DNA from: Prevotella melaninogenica
GTDB lineage: Bacteria; Bacteroidota; Bacteroidia; Bacteroidales; Bacteroidaceae
DNA: 64,000 nucleotides
Direction of reading: 5' to 3'
NCBI RefSeq assembly: GCF_018127925.1
Contig: NZ_CP072347.1
Span: forward strand, 64,501 to 128,500
Part shown: piece after piece, positions 19,401 to 28,700 of the stretch
Numbering within the stretch: position 1 is the stretch's first letter
How the letters are laid out: the number at the start of each line of letters is the position of its first letter
Notes under the pieces: model-generated
What the model was told of the DNA's origin: nothing
What the model saw: the letters and a program-made list of their open reading frames with translations, nothing else
Databases searched by the model: none
Made by a program: the position numbers and the translations under genes

Positions 19401-20525
19401 CATCAACTCACCAACGAGAACATAGACATTTGGCTCTTCTGCTGTCCATGCTGCCGCATTGTTCACAGTGAGTGTCTGTCGAACGTCAGCCTGTCCCTTA
19501 CTGTTACAAACGGTCTTTGCCTTTGCATCCTCGAAGGTTGCCACCAACTCGTTGTCATCAGCAAAGAGTCTGTTTTTATAAATGCTCCAACGAAGGTGGA
19601 GATCCTTCGCATTCTTAGCTGTGAGGTTCTGCAGTGTTGTATTGAGATTTACAGTACCCTTGCCGTCAGTATAAGAAGGGATAGCCTTCACATCAGCAAT
19701 ATGTACCTTCGGAGTAGCTGTTACGCTGACATTACGGAAGATACCAGGCAAGCGGAACATATCCTGTGCCTCGAGGAAACTACCGTCTGACGAACGGTAA
19801 ACCTCTACTGCTACCTCATTCTTTCCCTTAGTGATATAAGGGGTAATATCAAATTGTGCCGTATTGCGTGAGTTCTTTGAGAAGCCCACGTAACGACCGT
19901 TGATCCACAAATAGAAGAATGAGTCTACACCATCAAAGTTGAGGTAGACTTCCTTACCGTCCCAAGTAGTTGGAATATCAAAGCTTCTTCTGAACGAACC
20001 TACCTCATTACGATATTCGTAAGTGGTATAGTTCTTTGGCGGTTCACGCATAACACCCTTCTTCCAGTCGCCTGGTTCGATGTTATATTTGAAGATAACC
20101 CACTGATTCACATAGATAGGCACACCATACTTCAGTGTTCCATCTTTCTGAATACCTGCCATATTCCAGCTTACTGGCACCTGCAGACGGTCCCACTTGC
20201 TGTCATCATAACCCTTTGTGAAGAAGTCTTTTGGACGTTCATCGGGGTTCTTTGAGAAGTGGAAACTCCATTCTCCGTTAAGAGAAAGGTAATCCTTAGC
20301 AAACTCTGGCAATACTTTTCTTGCCTCATCAACCGATGAGAAAGAAGAGAATAGCGCACGTGCTGGCAACTTGTTATAACCCAGTGCACCAGGTGACTGC
20401 CATTCATTACCAGTTGGTGCTGTTGCCTGACCGAAGAGATAGCCTCCAGTAGGATAGTCATCAGCCTGTATAGGCGCAGCTGTTAATGACGATAATAATA
20501 AACCGATTAAAAATTGTTTATGCAT
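16494..20525 (-). CDS. Exported GH2 beta-galactosidase with C-terminal F5/8C domain
   Basis: 1343 residues. A signal peptide (about 1-21) is followed by the GH2 jelly-roll sugar-binding domain, the immunoglobulin-like domain, the TIM barrel, the beta-galactosidase small-chain-type domain and a C-terminal discoidin (F5/8 type C) carbohydrate-binding domain (about 1200-1343). The acid/base Glu is in 'SLGNEAGPGHN' (near residue 530) and the nucleophile Glu in 'HISEYAHSMGN' (near 592), both intact. It should hydrolyse terminal beta-galactosides in the periplasm or at the surface, for example on mucin or milk glycans. It is monocistronic and convergent with the HxlR-like gene. Length is normal for Bacteroidetes enzymes with an added binding module. 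Confidence 0.95.
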   Translation of the reverse strand: MHKQFLIGLLLSSLTAAPIQADDYPTGGYLFGQATAPTGNEWQSPGALGYNKLPARALFSSFSSVDEARKVLPEFAKDYLSLNGEWSFHFSKNPDERPKDFFTKGYDDSKWDRLQVPVSWNMAGIQKDGTLKYGVPIYVNQWVIFKYNIEPGDWKKGVMREPPKNYTTYEYRNEVGSFRRSFDIPTTWDGKEVYLNFDGVDSFFYLWINGRYVGFSKNSRNTAQFDITPYITKGKNEVAVEVYRSSDGSFLEAQDMFRLPGIFRNVSVTATPKVHIADVKAIPSYTDGKGTVNLNTTLQNLTAKNAKDLHLRWSIYKNRLFADDNELVATFEDAKAKTVCNSKGQADVRQTLTVNNAAAWTAEEPNVYVLVGELMQGKRVVETISFQTGFRTVEIKNTPASQDEFGLAGRYYYINGKPVKLKGVNRHDTNPLTGKVISREQMEHEIMLMKRANINHIRTSHYPNDPYFYYLCNKYGIYLESEANIESHEYFYGKASLSHVPEFQAAHVDRVMAMTHQLVNQPSIVIWSLGNEAGPGHNFVVAYDSLKAYDASRPVQYERNNDIVDMGSNQYPSIAWTRDAVKGKMGIKYPFHISEYAHSMGNAVGNLVDYWEAMESTNFFMGGAIWDWIDQSMYNYTKDGKRYLAYGGDFGDTPNDGQFVMNGVIFGDETPKPQYYEVKKVYQYIGTSWKDAKTATLDVFNKNYYSDDLSGYAMSYSLTADGVIVKKGDLELGSVPARSHKSITIAGLNEGLDPNKEYLLHITYRLKHDMPWAKAGYVQAEEQLPVQVAAARPAIAAAGKVNMSAVKDNKIVFSGKTFTTTFDLTKGTIYNLQYDGKTIIADGCGPELNAFRAWVNNDNWAYEGWYANGLNNLQHKCTNYTTHANADGSVSVVFNVESQAPYGYRLEGGNANWKKLIEYKEKPFGKDDFRFNTQVVYTIFPDGSIESESAITSNKPNLTLAKLGYTVRVPKALSLLNYYGRGTVDNYPDRKTGQMIGLYEQQEVEDEFVAFPKPQDTGNHQDTRWLSLTGNTGNNGLYGAVFVAKDKMSFSALPWSDNTIAMANHPHELPQSEYTHLHLDMAITGLGGNSCGQGGPLLRDRVMATPHTFGYMIRPMNSVKTNDLVSNANVSLNGATPLTIIRDGEGNVTINANGAKGDIYYRVNGNKKAVKYTGPVNLRDGGTISAWAQENDWLVASQTFSRIESIPLSVVFASSQESGEGDASHLTDGNPSSYWHTMYSVTVANHPHWVDFDCGGMKTIKGFTYLPRQDSNNGNIKKYSIQVSNDGKTWGKAVAEGEFENNRKEKTILLTTPVKARFVRLTALSEQSGQDFATGAEFKVLEK

Positions 20526-20715
20526 AATAGTTAGGAGTTATATTCTGTCTTATCTGTCTCTGACTGCCTTCTTCAAGGTTTCTCCAAAGACGCTATGAGG
20601 TTGTTACTCAGCATGCAGACCTCACTTCTTTTATCAATGTAGGCAAAGTTAATAAAAAAAAACAAATAAGCAATGAGAAAGGGAGGATATTACGTAAATA
20701 ATACACTCTTGAGGG

Positions 20716-20930
20716 CGAGTGGACAAGTGAACGGGTAGACGAGTAAACAAGTTAATTGTGAAGGAAGACAAAGTAACAAGGGGGCAAGTGGACAAGTGAA
20801 CGAGTAGACGAGTAAACAAGTTAATAGTAAAGAAAGACAGAGTAACAAGGGGACGAGTGGACAAGTTAGACGAGTAGACAAGTGAACAAGTTGATTGCGA
20901 AGGAAAACAAAGTAACAGGGGAACAGGGGG
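20716..20930. repeat. Three tandem copies of a 69-bp unit built from octamers
   Basis: Units begin at 20716 (CGAGTGGACAAG), 20785 and 20854, a 69-bp period. Inside each unit is an 8-bp sub-period of the form GTnnACnn (GTGGACAA, GTGAACGG, GTAGACGA, GTAAACAA). Similar octamers recur at about 21145-21190. Copy 3 has a rearranged order of octamers. Confidence 0.8.
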
Positions 20931-21015
20931 TAAAGGCTTACGATATATGGGGAGAGAAGGGCTTGAAAAAAGCAAGAGACTAATACACTTCTTACAAGAA
21001 GAGTTTAGTTTTTAT

Positions 21016-21099
21016 TTGCTGTCACTTTTAACACTTCAAGTAATCACACTGTAAACTAACAAGTTAGACGAGCTTTTCGAGTGATAGCAGTGACAGCAA
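21016..21099. repeat. GCTGTCACT palindromic element, copy B
   Basis: TTGCTGTCACT at 21016-21026 pairs exactly with AGTGACAGCAA at 21089-21099. The arms are identical to copy A at 3027-3109; the interior differs but again contains small nested hairpins. Confidence 0.65.
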
Positions 21100-21244
21100 A
21101 GTTTGTTTTATAGAAATGTATTAAGAAAACAAGGCGACATGAGGGGGTGGCACGCTAAACGAGTGAACGAGTTGACAGGTTAACAGGTTGCTTGTGGAGA
21201 GTACGAGGCAACATGAGAACTCGGTTTCCGTTATGCCGCTAAAT

Positions 21245-21790
21245 CTATAACAAGTCACAAGGAGCAACGACTTTCTGATTTGGGTCCATACCACGTCTTT
21301 TCATTAGTTTACCAAGTCCGAAGATATAATAAGACTTGATAGGCTTGGGCGTAGTGAGTTGAATACCAAACTAATCCTTATAGATGTCATATATAAGTTC
21401 TGAACAATAGTACTTATCATTATTAAACTTAAAGGCTAAATCATAACGCTTACCAAGGTATTTAGCGTACTTAATTTTGACAGGTTTGTTCAGTACTCGT
21501 CTTCTCTTATACCTTCCCATCTTACCCCTATCAATCCATTTTTTTAGTGGAGTGACCTTGACAACATTAGAAGCTTCAAGCACATAGAGTTTGCCTTCCT
21601 TCTCTACAACCACACCACAATGTGACCACGGAGAATTAGTTGCTAATTGAATAAAAGGCGACTGACGACTTTGCGATACTTGAAAGATTAAGTCTCCCTC
21701 CTTAAAATCATTCGTCACTCTTGGAGTTCGCTGCGCATATAATGCAATAGCAACCAATAGCAACATGATTATTGTCTTAAACTTTTTCAT
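21245..21790 (-). pseudogene. YiiX-like NlpC/P60 protein with in-frame amber codon
   Basis: The first 139 codons (21790-21374) give a signal peptide (about 1-20) and a YiiX/permuted NlpC-P60 domain with 'DLIFQVSQSRQSPFIQLAT', the His in 'PWSHCGVVV' and the Cys in 'YYCSELIYDIYKD'. A TAG at 21371-21373 follows. The same frame then continues for 41 sense codons with typical family C-terminal sequence ('PKPIKSYYIFGLGKLMKRRG') to a TAG at 21245-21247. Family members are about 180 residues, so the full 181-codon frame is the ancestral gene and the inner TAG is a nonsense mutation or an assembly error. Relatives are exported cysteine hydrolases. Confidence 0.82.
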
Positions 21791-21917
21791 TATTATTCTG
21801 TTATTCTTTGACTTACAAGGACTCTAAAAATACATTTTCCGTTACTTAGGAGTAGCCGTAAAGCGATTGCAAAGGTAATGATTCTAAAGCAGAATGTCAA
21901 GCGGAGCAGACTTCTTC

Positions 21918-22403
21918 TTATAAGCTACTCTCTGACTGATGTTTCCAAAAGCGAGAAGTGATATCCTCAAAGCTTCCATCTGTGCAGCGGCGGTACATTC
22001 GTTGGTTAGTACGTGGGGAATCGAGTCCACCCAAATGGCGGAGGTAGGGGCCCACTTTGATATAGTCGAAATGCTGTTGATCGATGAGCGGAGAGATTGC
22101 CGTGCGCCCAGTGTACCAACCAACCTTCAAACCGTTGTAACGTTCTTGGACATATTTCGCAAGCAGGTCGACTTCCGCTGGGTCGCCATCGCCCCCCATA
22201 AAGCCCACACAGGTAATGGTATCTTTCGCATCATGAATCAGTGCAGACAGTGCTTCAGCCGTCAATTCATCTCCCCTATTTGCCCACAAGAACTGACTAT
22301 GGCAGCCCGGACAGCAACACGGACATCCCGAAATATTGATGGCAAGCGTCACCTCATCGGGAAACTCCTGAAAGACGATATCTGTATTAATATAACGAAG
22401 CAT
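21918..22403 (-). CDS. nrdG: Anaerobic ribonucleotide reductase activating protein
   Basis: 161 residues from the ATG at 22403; the frame extends upstream but 'MLRYINTDIVFQEFPDEV' is the usual start. The radical-SAM cluster is in 'GCPCCCPGCH' with the CxxxCxxC spacing, followed by 'FMGGDGDPAEV' and 'VGWYTGR'. NrdG uses S-adenosylmethionine and a 4Fe-4S cluster to make the glycyl radical on NrdD, allowing anaerobic dNTP synthesis. No nrdD is adjacent; the minus-strand upstream side holds a gene-free stretch and then the STAND operon, so nrdD may be elsewhere or separated by an insertion. Confidence 0.9.
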   Translation of the reverse strand: MLRYINTDIVFQEFPDEVTLAINISGCPCCCPGCHSQFLWANRGDELTAEALSALIHDAKDTITCVGFMGGDGDPAEVDLLAKYVQERYNGLKVGWYTGRTAISPLIDQQHFDYIKVGPYLRHLGGLDSPRTNQRMYRRCTDGSFEDITSRFWKHQSESSL

Positions 22404-22475
22404 TACTATCTGATTCTTTTTGCTGAACACGCTTATGCTCAAGTGATTATCTTCACCCACGCAACACCGTGTCAC

Positions 22476-23022
22476 CTCCTTTTATGTGAACGATTTTCTA
22501 TCCTACAAAGATATAAAGAAAGTATTAAACAGAGCAGACTTTATCTGGAATTATTGATAAAATTTGTAAAGTTTCATCTCTGTCTTTTAAGATCTGGAGT
22601 AAAAAAAAACCATTATATGCTGAGATAGAAGAACTTTAGATCGCGGAAACAGTGGGTATGGAACTGTACGAGAATAGTTATAATCTCGCTGTCCAACATA
22701 CAGCAGGCGTAGTTACGATGCAGCTTGCTGAACACTAGGAGCATGTACTTTTCAAACTTGGAAGTAAAATACTTGCAAAATCGTCAAATATACAGAATCA
22801 TTCTACTAAACTTGTATCACTCATAGGAGTGAATATTTCTTTACAACTATTTGATTTACAAACACAAAATTACAAAAACATCCTACTCACACAACTTTTT
22901 ATAGGTTTGCTTATACCGAACTTATTTGCAATAAAGTTTTGAACTGATTCAACGCTTTTTTCTAATTGCTTTTGTATCTATCACTCCCTTTATTTTTCCA
23001 TTTGTATACCGCATTTCACTCG
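22476..23022. other. Gene-free stretch between nrdG and the STAND operon
   Basis: No gene is supported. A plus-strand open run of about 33 codons at 22642-22738 has no start and was not recognised. The stretch is AT-rich and marks the right chromosomal edge of the 23-31.7 kb accessory block. Confidence 0.55.
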
Positions 23023-23796
23023 TTATTTGTCACGTTTATTCATTACAATCTCCACTCCGGCACTTAAGGATTTGATGGCTGAAGGTAGATGGATATTATC
23101 ATTACCGTCCTTTTCCAACGACGCAAGTACATCCCCTTGTCCGTTCTCCGAGAAGTGTTCATATTGCGAGAAATACTTGTAATAGTGATACAATCGTGTT
23201 GCCACTTTTTCGAGTTCAGGAATCCTAATCAAGAAGTTTGCAACATCTTTGGTCGTAATACTCTTCACTCTCGAAAAGCCCTCATCTTTCAATTGTTGTT
23301 TCGATTGCTTTTTTACCGTCAACTCCTCCAGATTATCTTCCAGTGTTAGCAGTCCCAAGAATTTATCTTCCATAGTTAACTCCCACAAATGGTCTATAAA
23401 GGCACCATCAAATATCTTTCTCGTACTTTTCACCTGATCTCTGTATACCTCTTTGCGCTCCAACATAGAGTTGGCATACTCTATTGTTCTCAGATCAAGT
23501 TCCTCGTAAGCTCGTTTCTTGCCGGCACGCTGTATGTATAGGGCGAACAAACAATCGGTAAAGCAACAACGCAACAACAATCCTATCGGTAACTGAAAAA
23601 ATGAAATCTTTCCAGTTTTCATGACCTGCGCAGTTAACAGCAGTGATGAATACAGATTTGAGTAGATACGGTATAACAGGAGTAGCTTAACCTTCTCAAC
23701 CCGTTCCAGTTCACCCTGTGAATGTCCTTTCCCGTACTTTTGAATCTTCTTCAGCAGGGTTAACTCTTCTGCTAACAGTTCTTTTATTTCAGTCAT
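23023..23796 (-). CDS. Helical protein of unknown function, last gene of the STAND operon
   Basis: 257 residues from the ATG at 23796, chosen because it overlaps the previous stop codon (ATGACTGA) in the usual coupled way; an ATG six codons upstream is also in frame. The protein is almost wholly alpha-helical, with a Leu/Cys-rich segment ('LPIGLLLRCCFTDCLFALYI') and a C-terminal 'YHYYKYFSQYEHFSENG' region. That region loosely resembles C-termini of DUF5677/HEPN-like proteins, but the similarity is weak and no catalytic motif is certain. Its place at the end of the operon suggests an effector or accessory role. Confidence 0.8.
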   Translation of the reverse strand: MTEIKELLAEELTLLKKIQKYGKGHSQGELERVEKVKLLLLYRIYSNLYSSLLLTAQVMKTGKISFFQLPIGLLLRCCFTDCLFALYIQRAGKKRAYEELDLRTIEYANSMLERKEVYRDQVKSTRKIFDGAFIDHLWELTMEDKFLGLLTLEDNLEELTVKKQSKQQLKDEGFSRVKSITTKDVANFLIRIPELEKVATRLYHYYKYFSQYEHFSENGQGDVLASLEKDGNDNIHLPSAIKSLSAGVEIVMNKRDK

Positions 23797-24076
23797 TATT
23801 GTGATTTTTTTCAAATTGTATCGGAGGTAAATATTTCATCCAGTCCATCATGTTGGCTAAATTGCGCATTCTTTCGTCTATATTGGCTATTTCTATTCTT
23901 CGGTTGGGAAGATACCGTGCATGTTCCAACGAGTCACCCAAAGCCCATGCACGGTTTGCCATGAAGGCTTTATCTCCGGCATGCTGCTCTAACTCGTCAA
24001 TCAGTAAAAACACATTATGCTCAAAGGCCGCTCTTGAATCAGGTGGCGGCATACCGTATTTACTTCTTTGTTTCAT
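23789..24076 (-). CDS. Small helical protein, paralogue of its upstream neighbour
   Basis: 95 residues from the ATG at 24076, which overlaps the end of the upstream gene. Its core shares with the 84-residue neighbour the pattern F-E-x3-LL, D-SL-x3-R, 'LPN-R' and 'I-DE-R'. No known family was recognised. The two genes are a tandem duplication that has diverged, and their products may form a heterodimer or act as adaptors for the STAND protein. That role is inferred from position only. Confidence 0.78.
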   Translation of the reverse strand: MKQRSKYGMPPPDSRAAFEHNVFLLIDELEQHAGDKAFMANRAWALGDSLEHARYLPNRRIEIANIDERMRNLANMMDWMKYLPPIQFEKNHNND

Positions 24077-24314
24077 CAAATTCTTTAAAAGGATTCATAA
24101 CCAACATGTGGAAAGTGGAACGCACAAATTCATCCACAGTATCCAGATTCAATCGTCCATTAGGCAGCATCTTTACTCTTGTTAAAGAATCAAACATATG
24201 CTCCATTTGGGCGGCAAAATTAATACGTTGTCCTTCTATACACTCTTTCAGCAAGTTTGCGCCTCGCTCAAAATCTCGCCTTCCCGGATATGATGACCTC
24301 AGATTCTTTGCCAT
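24060..24314 (-). CDS. Small helical protein, first of a tandem paralogous pair
   Basis: 84 residues, begins five bases after the stop of the split STAND gene and overlaps the next gene by 17 bp. It contains 'RRDFERGANLLKECIE', 'MFDSLTRVKMLPNGRLNLD' and 'VDEFVRSTFHML', which align along nearly the whole length with the downstream 95-residue protein. It is probably all-helical, with no signal peptide or membrane helix. The tight spacing shows that it belongs to the operon. Confidence 0.78.
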   Translation of the reverse strand: MAKNLRSSYPGRRDFERGANLLKECIEGQRINFAAQMEHMFDSLTRVKMLPNGRLNLDTVDEFVRSTFHMLVMNPFKEFDETKK

Positions 24315-24319
24315 TGCTA

Positions 24320-24919
24320 CTAGTCATTAATTGCATAATAAACCCTGTCTGCTCTCTTCATGTCAACTTTTCCATAGAGAACTTTGTTCAGAACAGCCTC
24401 CATTACCCTTCCGTATCTTCCTTTTGGTGCACTGCTTAGGTAAAAACTCCTCCTGACATACTTATCCGACTGATTCAGACAATCAAGTGTACCTTCTTTT
24501 CGTAACGTCCTAACAGCCTCTATATACGGCTTGGCGAAATCCTTTCCACCGGTCACCTGAAGGTTATTGAGTTTATCAATCTTATGGCTGATAAGAGGCA
24601 TGTCTTCAATGTCAATCATCACATCATCTCGATCTGGCATAGATGCCGGTATAATAGTCTTAATTCTTTCAAGTAGACTACTCTCGTCACATTGTCCAGA
24701 TAGAAGAGAACCTATCATATAAAGATTTCTAGAAATAGAGAAGTTCGGGATGTGACATAAGTTTTCTTGAATGTCACCATTCTGTAGATAGCTGCATACA
24801 ATTTTCGAATAATCCTTGGTGATTTCATGTAAAATCGCTGATGCAGCGACATCCAGCCCTGTCTCATCAGTTCGGAGTATTTCCGCAGTCAAGCATTTAA
24901 CCACCCTGTCATCATATCC
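24320..24919 (-). pseudogene. C-terminal piece of the split trypsin-STAND protein
   Basis: This open run is in the same frame as the piece at 24920-25684 and is separated from it only by a TGA (24920-24922). It codes for about 199 residues of helical repeat, reading 'GYDDRVVKCLTAEILRTDE' directly after the TGA. A GTG at 24904 could start a 194-residue product, but no start is needed if the TGA is a mutation or is read through. The sequence continues the HEAT-like pattern 'SRRAEESIIWL' found before the TGA, so it is best read as the end of one large protein. Confidence 0.75.
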
Positions 24920-25716
24920 TCACAACCATATTATACTTTCTTCTGCTCGTCTCGATATATTCCTATCCGGATGAATCAAGAACCAGATAAGGAAATGTAT
25001 CATCTGCTCATCTTTATTCTGTTCTTCGTGCGGTCCTACAAACCAAGTGAATTTATCTATTTGATACGGTGATGGCTGCACGTTAATATCATAATGTCCT
25101 ACTATAACATCAAACAACTGATTTTTTTCAAAATCGGGCATGCTAATAAGCGGAGTAATAAATTCGCTTAGCGAATACCAGTAACTTCCTATAGGTGATA
25201 CTATATCCTTTCTTTTCTCTTCAAGAATTCGCTTGCATGAAATCATACCAGCTAAGGCATCTTCTCTTTCGTATCGGCCTCTCTTCTTAGCTCTTCTTTT
25301 CCAAATATAGCCCACCTCCTTCAACGCTTGTTCAAAATCGTTTAGGATGTTGGCTGAGACGTTTGTTTCTTCCAAATCTGTCAGATAGGTACCTTTCTTA
25401 TCATAATAATAGTCATGTACGAAATACAAAGCCATTCGCTGAATCAAATCCGACTTTGCCCTTTCATCACCAAGCGCTGCTATAATCTCTGAATGAAGTT
25501 TGGCATATTGATGGTCATTATGCATCTTATCCCAGTTATACCAGAATAATTCGCTTAACGCATATCTAATGTATGGTGATACATCCTTACATTCCCGCAA
25601 CAACTGGCACATGGCACTGGCCTCTATCAGATGGTTACATCCGAGGTCATAGCCATCTCCCTTCTTGGCATGTCCACTTTCCAATCTTCTGCATTCGATA
25701 TAATTCTTTCTGACTC
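24920..25716 (-). pseudogene. Middle piece of the split trypsin-STAND protein
   Basis: The frame is open from 25716 and overlaps the end of the 1213-codon frame (stop at 25627) by about 90 bp in the -1 frame. It has no ATG near the overlap, only a TTG at 25684. It codes for alpha-helical repeat sequence ending 'SRRAEESIIWL' and then TGA. Supplying one missing base between 25627 and 25716 and reading through the TGA gives a 1650-codon gene from 29268 to 24320. A separate protein starting at the TTG cannot be excluded. Confidence 0.72.
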
Positions 25717-28700
25717 TGGCAATGTCTCAAACTTATAATAGGCAATAGCATCTGCCAATGAGGATGCATTTGCAATGGTTGCAACAAACTCGTTCTTTTC
25801 CTGTTGAACATAACGTTGGAAGGTCATCTCGCCTGAGGCTTCTTCAAATATCGCCGCCAAATGACCTATCTGGTCACCAGTGAGTTGAATACTATTTTTT
25901 CTGTACTCATTGATTAGCCCTATCTGGGCTTCCTTGTACCAATCTGGCCCCATAGAACTATTCAACATTTCCTGATAGGCAACTGCAACTTTCTCCTGTT
26001 CGCCCATACGTGCGTATTCCTGACACAGCCTGAGCAGATTTGTACAACGCTCACCCCTGTTCTGTACAGCATACTTAATATATTTAAAAACCTCCTCTGC
26101 TAGGAAAAGAGCTATATCTTTTGTCCTTGTATTACCATTGAATATGCCTGTCAATCTGATAAGTGAAGCACAGTAGCCTTCTCTATAAAGACATAACTGA
26201 TTAGGCATCCTGCTTTTCAGATGATCTATAAAATCGTTCAATTTGTCATCAAAGAACTTGCAGTACAATTCTGCCAGTTTATCATAAATAAACAGGAATA
26301 AATCTTCGGGCAGGAGATAACTCCGTAGCCAATGAATCCTAACCTCAAATGGGAAATCAATGCATTGCAGCACCTCATTCAACAGGCCGTATAACATGCT
26401 ATAGTCTTCACTTGCAGCACGTTTCCTGCATAGCATTCCGTCAAGATAAGCAATTCTCGCTATCAAGTGCTCAATATAGCCTTCCCATATTGTATCGCCA
26501 TAATAATCTCTGTTCACGTCTGGGCAAACGAGGCTATCATCTAAATAAGCCTTGTATAGACTCTCTTTATAGAAAGTAGCTAATGCTTTTGAATCAAGAT
26601 CTACACCATTACCATCCCGAAAAACTAACTTTCCGGGTTGGGGATTGTATTGGTTCAACAGTTTCTTAACAACGTCCACTTGGCTAGATTGGTCTACCAA
26701 AACCATTAGCAGAATATGTAAATCATTCTCTGAGAATACAAACGTATGGCTTGCCAATACTGTTTCAACCTGTTTCAAACAATCTTGGTATGCACTGTTG
26801 CGTCCTATCTTGTTTAGTCCAAGTTCTCTTTCATCGTACAGGGCTAATACTTTAACGAAAAGCATCAAGATCCTTTCGTCCCACCCCACCTTGAATGACT
26901 TCAGATATTTTTCAATAGGAATTTTCTTTTCCGAACGCAACTGATTAGACAACTGATAGGCAATAATAACATCCTGTACTGTATAGATAGCTTTAACAGA
27001 GTCTTCATCTTTTTTGTCCACAAGTTTTTGAAGTGTCTTAAAATAGCGAACTAAATCTGACGGTTCTTCTACGCCCGCCAAGATACCTTCAACTATCAAA
27101 AAACCCTTTGCAGCAAAAACAAATGGGTCTGCTCCTTTTTTCGATGTATCGCTGAGATCCTTTCTGATACAGGCCTCAATGGCGTCTGATAGCGTAAATG
27201 CTTGATCTTGATAATCTTTCTCAAACATTACTCGAAGATAATGGATAGCCGCCTGTAAACTTACTAAGAGTGTATGGTCCCTTACAATATATTTCATGGC
27301 GACATCTGGCTTACCCAAGAGGAAAGCCAATTCTGCAATTTCATCAACATTGTCCACCATGATAGAGTCATAGCGGTTTTCTATTCGCTGAGCAAGCAGC
27401 ATCAGTCTGATAACTTCCACGGCAAGACCTTGGTCAACAGCAAATGACAGACACTCTTTAATATCGTGCATTACCAAATCTGGCGACACGTCATGCCTAG
27501 CGCATTGATCCGCCCATACTTGGTTGCACATTGCAAGCCCTTTCTTCACATCACTGCCGTTAACCACATGATGCAAGTGGTTATCAATTGTATATCTGGA
27601 CTCAGGATGTGCCTCACAATATGCAGCTATTTGGTCGTTGGTGTAAATGATGACTGACATCAACTTATCTGTCACGAAGAGTCTGAACGAACTATGGTAG
27701 ATCTCATACACATCCTCGTCTTTCTCTTTCATCAGGTGGCGGAACTCCTTAGTGACCGACTTGAATTCATAGGGGGTCAATTGCTTCATCATTCCTAACA
27801 ACTGGGTTTCGTCAACCAGCCCACGGGTCTGTGATAATATCGCCATCACCTCCGTCACGATAGCGTTAGTCTCTGCCCTTTTCCAAATTGCTTCATAATA
27901 GGAACGGATGTTACCGTTGATGGTTGGCAAGCTATCCAACCATTCGTTCAATTGGCTCTCACGTGTCTCGTCGTCAAATGTGTCAGCTATATAGCGGCAT
28001 AGATAATTCATATACAGTGGATGCCCCTCCGTCTTATTCGCCACAGCCTGAACAAATGAGTAGGGCTTGTTCCACTCGCCACTGTTTGCTTGGATATACA
28101 ATTCACAGGCAGCTATGTCCAAAGGGGTAACTTCTATGTAGTTGTCTGGCGCTATCTTCTCTACAACTGTTGCAGGTAGTATCTCCTTGCTGATACACGA
28201 GAGTACGACGCTAATATTCTGCGGCATAGTTTCTGGCAGCAATGCTAAGAATTCACCAACTCGGTTCCGATTGTCATCTGCGAGCTCATCCAGACCGTCT
28301 ATAAAGAGGATACCCTGTTTGGCATCTAGGGAAAGCTCATTCCCAATAATATTAATCCATCTGGGTATTCTTTTTCTTCTTTCCTCAAATGATAGTTTTT
28401 CTATCTCTTCTCCCGTCTTGTTGATATATACCGTTTCAAGAAACTCTGCGAAGTGACTCTCTGAACATCTGACGGCTCGACTCAGCGGGTCATTAGGTAC
28501 TTTAAAGAAAAACCGGCCAATGACTTCTACATTATCGTTATCTGGTTCATAACCTGCAGCTAGTATCGTTTTACCACATCCCGGCGAACCGAATAAAAGC
28601 AACCAGTTACTGTTCTTTTCCCCGATCCTTTCATCCAATATTCCCATAACAGTGTGGTTGGGTTTAGACAATGCAACGTCATGGGCAATTGATTCTGGTA

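Larger units (their letters stand above)
20526..21244. other. Repeat-rich gene-free stretch
   Basis: No gene is visible. It holds a 69-bp tandem repeat (20716-20930), the GCTGTCACT palindrome copy B (21016-21099) and a second patch of the same GAGT-GAC-AGTT vocabulary (about 21145-21190). Apparent reading frames here simply translate the tandem repeat. Confidence 0.7.

Noticed and set aside
20716-20930. CRISPR array, suggested by 69-bp periodicity
   Set aside because: The full unit is repeated including the part that would be spacer, and no cas genes lie nearby.
20649-20975. 108- and 63-codon minus-strand frames rich in Leu/Ser/Pro/Cys
   Set aside because: They are translations of the 69-bp tandem repeat and have no start context.
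22642-22738. 33-codon open run between nrdG and the STAND operon
   Set aside because: It starts directly after a stop codon, has no start and no recognised similarity; too little to call a gene remnant.
25627-25716. Programmed -1 frameshift in the STAND gene
   Set aside because: No slippery heptamer is evident in the overlap and a second break (TGA at 24920) follows, so mutation or sequencing error is simpler.
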